A stretch of DNA of 64,000 bases from Lantana camara. Its lineage: Eukaryota; Streptophyta; Magnoliopsida; Lamiales; Verbenaceae. A model generated the notes under the pieces. That model made no database searches, was not told where the DNA came from, and worked only from the letters and a program-made list of their open reading frames with translations. This document shows positions 10,153-21,273 of the stretch, one piece after another (the stretch's first letter is position 1; each line of letters begins with the position of its first letter). A program made the position numbers and the translations under genes. Location: NCBI GenBank assembly GCA_037501455.1, contig CM074862.1:79848001-79912000 (forward strand), given 5' to 3'.

Positions 10153-10546
10153 CTAATAATTTTGGCACACTCGTTGCGTGTGCAAATTATATATTTTTTT
10201 TATATTTAAATTAATTTTTATATTAATATATATTTTATAAGTATTTTTAATATAATTATTGAATTAATATAAAAATAACATAAAAGTATAAACTATAAAA
10301 CAACACTATCTTTAAAAAAAATTCAAAAGAAAAGAAAAATAATTGAAATAACGTGAGAGAAAAAAAAAGATAAGAAAATGTAAGAGAAGAAAACGGATAA
10401 AAGATAAATAAATAGAAAAGAAGAGAGAAAACCGTAAGAGAAAAAAATTGATAGATAAAAGATAAGTAAATAAAAAAAGAAAAAAAAGAAAAAAGAGGAC
10501 ACCAAGAGACCACCTTTGCCTCTCGCGCTTAATAATATAGTATAGA
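10153..10546 (-). mobile_element. Non-autonomous Helitron (394 bp)
   Basis: Read on the minus strand it begins TCTATACTATATTATTAA and ends CCAAAATTATTAG. A GC-rich hairpin (stem GCACAC/GTGTGC, 7-nt loop, plus-strand 10165-10183) lies 12 nt from the 3' end. These are Helitron features: 5' TC, 3' CTRR-like end (here TTAG), a hairpin just inside, and insertion between A and T without duplication. NLR B upstream sequence at about 16957 is the exact empty site (TATATAA joined to TGAGG). The interior is A/G-rich low-complexity sequence with no RepHel frame. Confidence 0.88.
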
Positions 10547-10794
10547 TGAGACCTTGGGCCAAAGCTTTATATATAGCCAAGTTTCATGCGGGTTGACAAC
10601 TTTATTTTACAGAAGCCACCTTGGAAGATAGCCACGTTGATAGGCCCCCCCAAAAAATATCTCAGGAGATGATTGAAGATTAGTTGGTTGAGAATATGAG
10701 AAAACTTTAATTGCATGGTCCTGCTGCTGCAGGCTCAATTGCAGTTTTAGTCGTCTCCAGTTATTTTTCATTTCACACACACAACTACAGTTGT

Positions 10795-10980
10795 CCTGTA
10801 ATTTAAAGACTTTTGCTGTGCGTATGTTTTCAGAAATTTCATTTCCAGTTGTTCTGTAATTTATCCCGAGATCACAACTAAAGTTCTCCTGTAATTTAAA
10901 GACTTTTGTTGTGCGTGCGTTTTCAGCAATTTCTTTTCCAGTTGTTCTGTAATTTATCCCGAGATACTGTAGCTGCTTCA
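10795..10980. repeat. 93-bp tandem duplication upstream of NLR A
   Basis: Two units start at 10795 and 10888, each running from CCTGTAATTTAAAGAC through GTTTTCAG to TTTATCCCGAGAT. NLR B has only one unit (about 17226-17300), so the duplication is specific to copy A. It ends about 30-40 bp before the NLR A start codon and therefore lies in the presumed 5' leader or promoter. Confidence 0.85.
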
Positions 10981-11004
10981 CTAATAGCTAGTTCCGTGGG
11001 AGAA

Positions 11005-13732
11005 ATGGCAGCCTATGCAGCTCTAGTTTCTCTTATGAATCTTATAGATCAGATCCATCACCATCCTCAGCCTCCTGTTACTCTCGACAAGGAACAGACT
11101 CAATCTCTTAGTGAAAAGATTGCATTCTTACAAGATTTTCTTGAAGCATATAATCGTCATTATTCTAACCAAGAAGTGGAGCGGCTGCGGATCCGTATTG
11201 CGGATGCAGCTTATGCAGCTGAGGATGTGATCGAATCCCATATAGTCGATCAGATTCTTGCGAAAAGGGATCAAACAAGCTCCGCTGACCTCTATCAAAG
11301 TCAATAGAGGACGCAGGAAAATAGAATCATCGAATCCGCAAGTGCTCATGATGCACACGTGATCTGTAGGGATGGTGCATACTTGTATCAAGGTCTGCGT
11401 GCTTGAAGAGATGGATTTGGTAAAGGAAGATGTGGAGGAGATTAAAGAGATGCTTGGAACTCAGGAGCAGGTGCAAAGAAATATAGCAACACCTGTTGTT
11501 CCATCAAAATCTTCTTCAACGCAACAGAATATCATGGTGGGCTTCGATGATGCTTTAAATGAATTGTTGCATTAGCTCACCCGAGAACCACATTCTCATC
11601 GTCAAGTTATACCAATTTCGGGGATGGGCGGAATTGGTAAGACTACACTTGCAAAAAATCTTTACACACATCCACTCGTAGAGCACCACTTTCATGTTCT
11701 TGCTTGGGTTACAATTTCTCAAGAATATAATATAAAGGAAATTCTCTTACAAGTTCTTCTTTGCCAAGAAGACCAAGGGAATAGGAAAAGTTTGAGTCAA
11801 CTGAGTGAGGCACAATTAGGAGAAAAGTTATATAAAAGCTTATATGGTAGAAGGTATTTAATTGTAATGGATGATATGTGGAGTAATGATGTATGGGACA
11901 AGATAAAATTCTTCTTTCCAAGCAACAACAAAGGAAGTAGAATAATCATAACGACCAGACTGACAAATGTGGCTTCTTATTTGACAAGTGGTTGTGGCCA
12001 CAAGATGGATTTTCTAGATTAGGATAAAAGTTGGATTCTATTATGCAAAATGGTGTTTGATAAAGAGGACTGCCCCGCTGAATTGGAGGATATCGGCATG
12101 GAGATTACACGAAATTGCAAAAGACTCCCTTTGTCGATTGTTGTGCTTGGTGGACTCCTGGCAAAGTCCAAACCAACACAAGAGTATTGGAAATATATTG
12201 GAGAAAATTTAAATTCAATAGTGAACTTAGATGAAAATGCATGGCACTTAAAAATACTGCACACGAGTTATGATGAGTTGCCAATCCATTTGAAGGCATG
12301 TTTTCTGTACATGGGAACTTTTCCTGAAGACAAGAAAGTATCTGCTTCTAAACTCATCGGAATGTGGGCTACAGAAGGATTTTTGAAACCAATAAATGGA
12401 AAAAGCTTGGAAGAGAGTGGTGAAGAATATTTGGTGGATCTTATTGATAGGAATCTCATTTTGATTAGTGAGCTTGGATATTCTGAAAATATAAGATTTT
12501 GTAATATCCATGATCTCTTGAGAGACCTATGCATAAAAGAAGCTCAAAAAGAACAGTTTGTTTTCTCTTCAAATCAACATGATCACGATGGCATAAATAC
12601 AAAATGTCGCATAGTTATTAATCAGAACATATCCAAGAAGGAATATTTTCAGAATTTGCAATATGCACCAGCTACCCGTTCAGTGATATGCTATTTTGAG
12701 AAGGATTTTGAGGAAGATTTACCATTGGTTGAACTTAAATTGTTGAGGGTACTTAAAAAGATTGGAACGAATAGCTCGAAAGATATTTTTCAGCAAGTTA
12801 ACATGCGGTATATTGATGTCCGGAACTACAATCAAAGTCCCATATTTTCAACTTCGATCTCCCTCCTTTGGAACCAGCAAACATTAATTATTTCTACAAA
12901 CTGGGTTGAAGTTGCACCAACTGAAATTTGGGAGATGCCTCTGCTAAGGCATGTTGTGTACGAGAATCTCAAACTTCCGGACCCTCCAAGTGGCCGTCAA
13001 TTTGTTCTTCATAACCTACATACGCTCTCGGGTATAGGAAACATGAAGTTATGTGAGCAGGTAGTTAAGAATATCCCTAATGTCAAGAGGTTGACACTAA
13101 AGTATGATGAGCCATCAGATTATTGTCTCAACAATCTTGGCAATTTTTGTAAACTTGAATATCTTAACTGCGTTCTCCGAAATCAGGGCCATTTGTTGCT
13201 GAACATCATTTTCCCACATTCGCTCAAGGAGTTGTATCTATTTTTTACTAGGCTTAGTTGGGAAGACATTAACACAAAGATAGGTTCATTACCTCATCCC
13301 CAGGTGCTCAATTTGTAGTCGGTGTCTTTCACAACATCTGAGTGGGAGACGATGGAAGGTCAGTTCTGCAGCCTAAAATACCTTCGCTTAGGCGGTTGTA
13401 GAGATTGGGAATACTGGACTTAGGAGAGCACTCATTTTCCATGCCTTGAGCACCTTGTTCTTGGCGACTTAAATGTGTTGAAGGAGATCCCTTGCGGTAT
13501 TGGAGACATTCCAACACTTAAATCAATTCAGGTGGAAAATTGTTTCTACTCTGCTATTGTTTCTGCAAAACAAATTGCAGAGGAACAAGAGGAACTTGGG
13601 AATGAAAAGCTCCATGTAAAAGTTGCCTTGTTCGAAATGCATCTTTCACGACTTCTTCTTCATTTGGGTCTAGAGGATTATCAAGGTCCGGAAAGCTTGG
13701 CAAGTGACAACTTTCAAGTTAAAATTTTGTAA
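11005..13732 (+). pseudogene. NLR A: R1-type CC-NBS-LRR resistance gene, disabled
   Basis: The start MAAYAALVSL is typical of R1-type NLRs. An Rx_N-like coiled coil with AEDVIESHI (EDVID motif) is followed by P-loop GMGGIGKTT (about 11621-11647), kinase-2 YLIVMDDMW (about 11855-11881; the final W marks the CNL class), RNBS-B GSRIIITTR, GLPL-like LPLSIVVLGG, IHD in place of MHD (12506-12514), and LRRs to TAA at 13730-13732. Such proteins sense pathogen effectors in the cytoplasm. Breaks: TAG 11305-11307; a 5-nt deletion near 11395 relative to copy B; TAG at 11573-11575, 12020-12022, 13316-13318 and 13421-13423. After the frameshift all pieces share one frame, so length and domain order are near full. 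It is a recent pseudogene with no functional full-length product. Confidence 0.93.
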
Positions 13733-14088
13733 GAGTTCATTCTGCTTTGTTTTTATCTTTACTTGAATAAAAATAAGTATGATTTAATCATAACATTTCT
13801 CCCATTTTCAAATTGTATCTTTTTTTCATAACATTCGGGGCCGTCTAATATAGGAAAAGAGAAATTTGTGACTTTGTTCCCGTAGGACATAGTCCAATTT
13901 TTTGATAGTCACGTAACTTAAAGCTAGTCCTTTAGCAAATTTGGTCCCCAAATTTTTTAAATCTCCATTAGGATAACAATTATTCACATTTATAATTCTC
14001 CTTTTCTTTTCTTTTTTTTTTTTTTTTTCCCAATATGCAAATTAAAAATAGTATAAAATTTTTATTTATTATTTTTTCTTTAATTTAC

Positions 14089-14149
<61 letters not shown>

Positions 14150-14247
14150 CCCTCACCTCTGCATGCCACCACAGGCCCATATTGCCGAGGTGGCCGTCGC
14201 CGCCGCCGCCACCACCACCACTGCTACTACCAAGGACGGACCTCCAC
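13733..14247. other. Spacer between NLR A and MORF-like copy 2
   Basis: No gene. It contains poly-T near 14010-14030, a long TA microsatellite at 14091-14147, and a CCG/CCA triplet-rich stretch at about 14190-14230 just before the duplicated module begins. Confidence 0.7.
14091..14147. repeat. (TA)n microsatellite
   Basis: About 28 uninterrupted TA units. The length is likely polymorphic and error-prone in assembly. Confidence 0.97.
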
Positions 14248-16384
14248 TGATGCTGCACCACCACCAGTGACAGTTTATAACATTTTTCAGTTTTGGGCTA
14301 CTTTGGCCCGAATTGGGAGCGCCCATATATAGTGGTTTGAGCACCTTTTGCAACCACTTCTGCTGATAGTTTATTGCAGGCGCCGTTTATTGGGGCAGAG
14401 TACAAACGATGATGCTAAGCGTCCTCTCGATGCGGTCAAATTTCACCATGTCCGACTTTTCAATACATTCATTGGCTTTTCGTCTCCAACAAGCGGCCGC
14501 AAACCAGGATCTCGGAGCTTCCCCAAGTGGGTTGGTCGACGGCTGCAACTACAAGCACTGGGCCGTGGTCATTTACCCACTTGAAACTTACCCTCAGAGA
14601 CAAGGAGGCTATGGAATCCATATACCCAATCGGTTTCAACCAAGAATTACAATGCTTTCTGCTGTAAACTCAGAGGAAGCCTCACTCACAAGGTTATATG
14701 TAGTTTTCTTGAATCTCCATTTTATCACATTCAAGTTCTTTCGCCATTGGGTTTCCTGAGAGAAATGATGTTTTATTAGTAATTTGTTGAATTATTTTGT
14801 CTCCTTCTTTGCAGCCCTTCCTCATGCAAAATGGATTTTGCCCAATTCTTACCTGTGTCGTGGTGAAGGAAGTGGCTATGGAGGTATTGTCTACTTCATA
14901 TTCATTTTCATGCATTTGAGCTTTTTATGATAATTTTCTTGCATATGGTGAGGTCCGACCTAATTATACAACTTCCCTAAAGATTAGATTATGGAAATTT
15001 CCCCTCAAAGAAATTGAGTTGTATTAGATTCGATAATTTTGACTGTACTGTCATCTCTAACTTTTTGTTGATATATTTATGAGTATTCCATTTTGTTCTT
15101 GCGCTTATTTGTCTCATGTTGATTTTAAATTCATGAATCATGAACGTAAGAGCATGCATTAAGCTGGTACGCTCTATAGGGAAGTTTTTATAATTTCTCA
15201 AATTTGAGGGAAGTTTGTGTACTTATGCTAAACCTTATAATACGTCAGTGCAAATATCGCTACTAAATTTCATCTGAATCCCGACGGGAGAGAATGTGTG
15301 ATAAGTAAACTGTGATTGTACGATATATGAACATTAAACTATGAAATCTTTTATCTTATTCACTGAGGTAGTATGTTCTCGTCAAATGTTATGCAATTGT
15401 TCAAGATCCCTTTGTCCTCGGGAGAACCATTCACTGATGGTAAAGTTGTCCCTTACACATAGAAATACAATGTAGAAATACTACGAGGAGAGGAGGAGAA
15501 GAGCTTCACCAAATTCACAGTGCAACGAATGATTGAACTTACTGCTCTTTACTTGTAAATATTCCAGTGACGGGATTACAAGTGATCCCAAAGGGGTTGA
15601 TGAAAAGTGTGTACACATCCATTCCGCCATAAATGCATTCGTATGAGCTTGGCTGATATGGTGAAAGCTCATTGTAGAGTGCACTAATCTTGTGGACCAC
15701 ACTCGAATATTAGTTGTGCTACGCACCTGGCTATAACTCATCACTGGTTATTTAAACGTCTGATATGTTGTTGGCTGAACATGAAATTCAAACATTGCAA
15801 ATGCGGCAAAGCTTCCCGTCCTTCCTTTGTTTTCTAAGAAAAGGGGAAGACACTAATCTTGTAGTTTCTCCTATATACAAGAACTGAAAATCTTCGATGA
15901 TCATCGGCTTATACCAAAGTAACTAGGAATGCTTGAACATGTTGATTGTGGATATACTCTATTTTTAATTTTTGATTTCTCTGAAATTCTGAAATTTGAA
16001 ATTCTCTGAGATCCATTTGAGGATATTCTGTTGATGGGGATGTGAAGGATATCAAGTGTGTGCTAATATTTTCTCCCTGTTTTAGTATATTATTATTTTG
16101 TCTAATGTTTTGGTGTATTATTAGTAATATATCCCTGTAAATAATATAAGCTCTAATGTTACTACTTTGCATATTGCTTTTCTTTGCACAGGCACTCAAT
16201 GAAAAAAAAAAAAAAAATGTAAATACCTACAAATAGAAAAAAATAAATGGAAAATGAAGTAGTTATATGTAACTTTTCATGATATGGCGATTAAAGAGAT
16301 TCCTAAGTTTGTATAATGAACCTAAAATACTTTTTTGCTATGTCACTAACTTAGATGTGTGGTAATTCCCTATATTATGGTAGG
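14248..16384 (+). repeat. Segmental duplication, copy 2 (MORF-like module)
   Basis: Matches 4659-8073 without the hAT, and so gives that element's empty site at about 16027-16040. It ends at the GGTAG of 16380-16384, where the two copies diverge. 15760-16384 holds no gene that I recognise. Confidence 0.85.
14409..15660 (+). pseudogene. MORF/RIP-like organellar RNA-editing factor fragment, copy 2
   Basis: The first exon-like stretch (14409 to about 14692, followed by GT) reads ...LVDGCNYKHWAVVIY, close to the GCDYxHWL core that opens the MORF box. A second stretch (about 14815-14883, flanked by AG and GT) reads LPHAKWILPNSYL...GYG, matching the family's LPGVxWVLPDSYL...YGG. MORF proteins are plastid or mitochondrial partners of PPR proteins in C-to-U editing. 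The middle of the MORF box seems shortened after NSEEAS, the two stretches do not join in frame with the splice sites I see, and the third exon-like piece (from about 15568) soon meets a stop. I call it a degenerate fragment. Family assignment rests on two short motifs. Confidence 0.5.
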
Positions 16385-16908
16385 TGTGACGGGGTCGAAC
16401 TCTTACATTAAAATTTTCGCGCAAGTCCGACTCCATCCGGCAGGAATTTCTCACAAACTCCCTCAGCCTTATCCCAAAACTCACCAACACTCGTGTTTCC
16501 CAAGGATTGAACCCAACACTCATGTTTTTCCCACGTTTTGGGGGATTAAGTTCCCAACAAGACAAGCCCACGCATTGCACATTAATTCAACAAGCCCCAC
16601 GCACACACACTTGCTGAAATTAAAGCAACACACGAAGTTACATGCTTACGCCCAACCTTTCCAATATATTCATTCCGATGCAATATACAAAAGGACACCC
16701 TCACTTGTACACATTATTGGGATGCTCAACCTCCCCTCAAAATTGTGCACAACTTGGCTTATAAAGGCCTACAAAAATGTGCGGTTGACAGCCCCAACTG
16801 CCTAGGTAAATTCGAAATTCAAGCTTAAACTAAGTTAAGCAATTTCCCGCCCAAAATTGCCCATAACCGCCACATTCAAGCTTCATTTCGCCCACTAACT
16901 TGGCGGTT
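16385..16908. other. Unassigned insert between MORF-like copy 2 and NLR B
   Basis: Sequence from TGTGACGGGG at about 16386 to GGCGG at 16908 has no counterpart beside copy 1 or NLR A. It starts TGTGAC like many LTRs, is C/A-rich, and has a TATA-like TTATAAAGG at about 16758. No matching terminal CA with inverted repeat or target duplication is visible. It could be a truncated LTR. A frame of 148 codons inside has no recognisable domain. Confidence 0.4.
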
Positions 16909-17331
16909 ATGTAATTTCTCAAGCATTAGGACAAATTGAATTATACTTTATATAAATGAGGCCTTGGGCCAAAGCTTTATATATAGCCAAGTTCCATGCG
17001 GATTTACAACTTTATTTTACAGAAGAAGGCCCATCGAGTAGAAGCCAAATTGTAAGATAGCCAAGTTGATAGGAACACCCAAAAAAATATTTCTGGAGAA
17101 GATTGAAGATTAGTTGGTTGAGAATATGAGGAAACTTTAATTGCATGATCCTGCTGCTGCAGGCTCAATTGCAGTTTTAGTCGTCTCCAATTATTCTTCA
17201 TTTCACACTCACAATTACAGTTGTCCTGTAATTTAAAGACTTTTGTTGTGCGTGTTTTCAGCAATTTCTTTTCTGGTTGTTTTGTATTTAGCCCGAGATA
17301 CTGTAGTTGCTTCACTAATAGCCAGTTCCGT

Positions 17332-18224
17332 GGGAGCAGCCCACGCAGCTCTAGTTTCTCTTATGAATCTTATAGATCAGATCCATCACCATCCTCAGCC
17401 TCCTCTTACTCTCGACCAGGAACAGACTCGATCACTGACCGAAAAGATTGCTTTCTTACAAGATTTTCTTGAAGCTTATAATCTTCATTATTCCAATGAA
17501 GAAGTGGAGAGGTTGCGGAGCCGTATTACACATACAGCTTATGGAGCAAAGGATGTGATCGAATCCCATATAGTCGATCAGATTCTTGCGAGAAGGGATC
17601 AAACAAGCTATGCTGACCTCTATCAAAGTCAAGAGAGGGCACAGGAAAATAGAATCATAGAATCCACAAGTGCTCATGATGCAGACATGATCTGTACAGA
17701 TGGTGCATACTTGTATCAAGGTCTGCAGAAGGTGCTAGAAGAGATGGATTTGGTCAAGGAAGATGTGGAGGAGATTAAAGAGATGCTTGGAACTCAGGAG
17801 CAGGTGCAATGAAATATAGCAACACCTGTTGTTTCATCAAAATCTTCATCAAAACAACACAATATCATGGTGGGCTTTGATGATGCTTTAAATGAATTGT
17901 TACATAAGCTCACTGGACAACTGCATTCTCATCTTCAAAATTCAAATCATACCAATTTCCGGAATGGGCGGAATTGGTAAGACTACAGTTGCTAAAAATC
18001 TTTACACACATCCACTCGCAGAGCACTATTTTCACATTCTTGCTTGGGTTGCAATTTCTCAAGAATATAAGACAAAGGAGATTCTCTTAGAAATTCTTTT
18101 TTGCCAAAAAAACCAAGGAAGTAGAGAAAGTTTGAGTCGGATGAGCGAGACACAATTATGAGAAATGTTATACAAAAGCCTATGTGGTAGAAGGTATTTG
18201 ATTGTAATGAATGATATGTGGAAT
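17332..18224 (+). pseudogene. NLR B, 5' part (CC domain to kinase-2), disrupted
   Basis: Paralogue of NLR A: AALVSLMNLIDQI coiled coil, KDVIESHI in the EDVID position, GMGGIGKTT P-loop (about 17963), and kinase-2 reading YLIVMNDMW (about 18196-18222). Breaks: the ATG used by copy A is lost (GGGAGCAGCCCACG replaces it; only an in-frame upstream ATG at 17243 remains), TGA at 17810-17812, a 7-nt insertion near 17940, and TGA at 18159-18161. The second kinase-2 position of DDMW is changed to N (MNDMW), at a residue normally acidic in NB-ARC ATPases. Coding similarity stops at 18224 where gypsy LTR sequence begins; the gene resumes at 63620. Confidence 0.92.
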
Positions 18225-18598
18225 TTTCTAAGGGTGTGCTAGGCGGGAAACTGTGTCGTCCGGAGTCGTAGTTTCGGGTCTAGCACCTATGTTTGTCTTT
18301 ACACACTTTTGTACCACTTATGTTCATCACTATTTTGTCATGTGTATATGGGAGATGATATTATATTGATATGACGGATTGATTTTGAAACTTATGCTTC
18401 CGCTTATATATATCTTTCTGCATTGTTCTAAGTGGTTAAGGGTTACTCCCGTCTAGCTCGGTTAGTTCTTTTTATTGTCTCCGTTCGCTATAGCTTTGAT
18501 TCATATATGGATTGTCCGTTTCCGTTCGCTATAGCTTTGGTTCATATATGGAGTGTCCGTTTCATACGTGGATCGATGCTATAGTGCGGGGGATGGGA
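18225..18598 (+). repeat. Mosaic piece S1: 3' part of gypsy LTR (+)
   Basis: Matches LTR sequence from the GCTAAGGGAGTGCTAGG region to GCGGGGGATGGG. It contains a 41-bp tandem duplication (18481-18521 and 18522-18562) absent from other LTR copies. It breaks at the GGGGGATGGGA motif. Confidence 0.85.
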
Positions 18599-18999
18599 CG
18601 GCTAGGCGGGACTAACCCTTAACCACTTAGAACAATGCAGAAAGATATATATAAGCGGAAGCATAAGTTTCAAAATCAATCCGTCATATCAATACAATAT
18701 CATCTCCCATATATACATGACAAAATAGTGATGAACATAAGTGGTACAAAAGTGTGTAAAGACAAACATAGGTGCTAGACCCAAAACTACGACTCCGGAC
18801 GACACAGTTTCCCGCCTAGCACTCCCTTAGCAAAACCTGAAAAAAGTGAGGTGTCAGTCTAAGAAGACTGAGCGAGGGGTATATACATATAAGCGCATTT
18901 AACACACAAGTCCTAACCTCGGGTAATGATTTATGAAAACCACAATATAAGTTCAATAAAAAGATAACATCGCTCGAGATTATGACTAACAAGTTTAAC
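18599..18999 (-). repeat. Mosaic piece S2: gypsy LTR fragment (-)
   Basis: Reverse complement of the same LTR zone as S1, from the GCTAGGCGGGACTAACCC stretch to ACAAGTTTAACG. With S1 it forms an inverted repeat of about 240-bp arms. Confidence 0.85.
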
Positions 19000-19068
19000 G
19001 GTTTCATCCGGAATTGTTCTCTTCCGATCAGTGAATCTGGGGACTAGATTCTTCTAAGGGGGGAGGAT
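19000..19068 (+). repeat. Mosaic piece S3: 3' end of gypsy pol plus polypurine tract (+)
   Basis: Encodes the last residues FHPELFSSDQ (here with Pro-Glu context altered) and stop, then AAGGGGGGAGGA at about 19056-19067 directly before an LTR start. Confidence 0.8.
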
Positions 19069-21273
19069 TGTAACGCCCCATATTTCCGGATTTCAGTTGT
19101 TGGAGGTGTGAATACTTGATCCTAGCTTGAATTTGATGCATAAATATTGAGGTTTATGGACTTGTAGCATAAGTTGATAAATTGAGCTCATATATGTGAT
19201 TCTTGATGATTAATGAGTTATGGACATGAATATGTGGAACTTTAGTGAGTATTGAACTTGTATATATATATGTTGCATGAATTATGGCATTTGGATTGAT
19301 TAGAATTGGAATTGGTTGATTGTTTGTTGTGGTTCGAATTTTGCTCTCTTTTTCTACCTCTGCTCCCCTGTTCCAATTGCTCTCCTTTTTACGGCTCGTC
19401 AATATCTATTTTCGTTTGTGAGTTATGGCCGTTTTAATTTGGTGCCGCCAAACTGTCGCGAATCTGCGTTAACCCAATTTAAAATCGAATTGTGGCTTGT
19501 TGAGTTGGAGTTTTTCAAAACTGTTTTATGGGGATAATCTTGATATATTATAGATGTTCTCTGCAAAAATTGGTGTCAATCCGAATTGATTTGAACCCCG
19601 AGAAAAATAGCAACATTCTCTGTTGTCCCCTGTTTTCATATTTCGGTTTTGGCTTGATCAGAGAGACTAAATGATGGAAGTTTTTAAAACTGTTTTACGG
19701 GTGTATTTCTGGGTATGTTGTAGATATCTCCACCAATTTGCAGATCGTTTCGACTTCGATTGATAAGGGAACGACGATCATCTTTCACTAATAGCGCTGC
19801 AGGAAATTTTCTGCTTTGTGTCATATTCAAACAAAATCTGGTATTTACTCGGGGTGAACTAGAATTTGAGCCTTACATCATTGTAAAGATATGATTGTCT
19901 AGTTTTCTAGGAATTTTGCGGTTCGTTAAAATTCATTCCTATGAAGGAGTTATGCTTATTTGAATACAATGTGTGCATGTTGGAAATTTTCTGCATTGGT
20001 ACCTACAAATTTCACATTTTGCTCCAATGCCTTAATTGATCCCAAATTGCTATTATATGATACATTTCATGCAAAAACAAGATTATTTTGTGCCGTATTC
20101 ATGATTCCACATCGTCTCGTTGCATTTTGCCGTTCGTCTTAATTGGTTCATACGAGTCGTGTCTCACTTGCACTTGTCATTGTTTGCACAGACCAGCTTC
20201 CTGGTGACGAGGGGCCGGCACCTTAGGCGGTTTTCTTGATTGGTTTTGTCTGTACAGGTGAGGTTTAATTTCTAGTTATATAGAACCATATGACCCTTAT
20301 ATGGATTTTAAGCCAAAACGTATACATATATCTATAGCTTTCCTCAAATGTTAATTGATTTTCACTGAACGACTGTATTGTATTGAACCGACTGTTTTGG
20401 CGAGTATATTGGTTGCACTGTGGGCCCGAGGGTAGTAGCTTGAGCCAACCGGGAAAGCATGGGCTGACGGGTAACTCCGGCTCTATCCTCACCATTTGGG
20501 ATGACCCCTGAAGCCACTAGGAGATTAGTGGTGGAAGGAGTTCCGGGCTTTGGGTTTCAAGCGCCCTCTGCTCACACTGATTGGATGGTTGAGTCTAGCT
20601 AACTCACCATCACCCCGGAGGAAGAAGGATGGACTGAAACTGTTACGTGTGCACTGTAATTGATTGCATGATCACCTATATAATTGATAACTTAATCATT
20701 GTACACTGTCGGAGTAAGGTTGGAGAATTGCCCTCACTCGCCGGGCCACTGATTGACTGAAATGTAATTGATTGATTGTTAAACTTGTTAGTCATAATCT
20801 CGGGCGATGTTATCTTTTTATTGAACCTATATTGTGGTTTTCATAACTCATTACCCGAGGTTAGGACTTGTGTGTTAAATGCGCTTATATGTATATACCC
20901 CTCGCTCAGTCTTCTTAGACTGACACCTCACTTTTTTCATGTTTTGCTAAGGGAGTGCTAGGCGGGAAACTGTGTCGTCCGGAGTCGTAGTTTCGGGTCT
21001 AGCACCTATGTTTGTCTTTACACACTTTTGTACCACTTATGTTCATCACTATTTTGTCATGTATATATGGGAGATGATATTGTATTGATATGACGGATTG
21101 GTTTTGAAACTTATGCTTCCGCTTATATATATCTTTCTGCATTGTTCTAAGTGGTTAAGGGTTAGTCCCGCCTAGCTCGGTTAGTTTTTTTTATTGTCTC
21201 CGTTCGCTATAGCTTTGGTTCATATATGGATTGTCCGTTTCATACGTGGATCGAGGCTATAGTGCGGGGGATG
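19069..21273 (+). repeat. Mosaic piece S4: gypsy LTR (+), internally deleted and 3'-truncated
   Basis: Begins at the true terminus TGTAACGCCCC. About 640 bp after ATATTTCCGGATTTC are missing relative to complete LTRs. The 3' end is cut at GCGGGGGATGGG. It belongs to the long (type B) LTR variant, keeping the GGCTTGTTGAG...TTTTGGCTTG segment. Confidence 0.85.

Noticed and set aside
10256..10580. Phe/Leu/Ser-rich minus-strand frames, membrane-protein-like
   Set aside because: Translation of the A/G-rich low-complexity interior of the Helitron.
14035..14250. A frame with an (IY)n run
   Set aside because: Translation of the TA microsatellite.
16359..16805. A 148-codon frame upstream of NLR B
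   Set aside because: Crosses the edge of the unassigned insert, has no recognisable domain and is absent from the paralogous copy.
18225..18260. A target-site duplication at the left edge of the 45-kb block
   Set aside because: The flank GGAAT does not match the right flank ATTGA, and the left edge is an LTR interior, so no duplication can be claimed.
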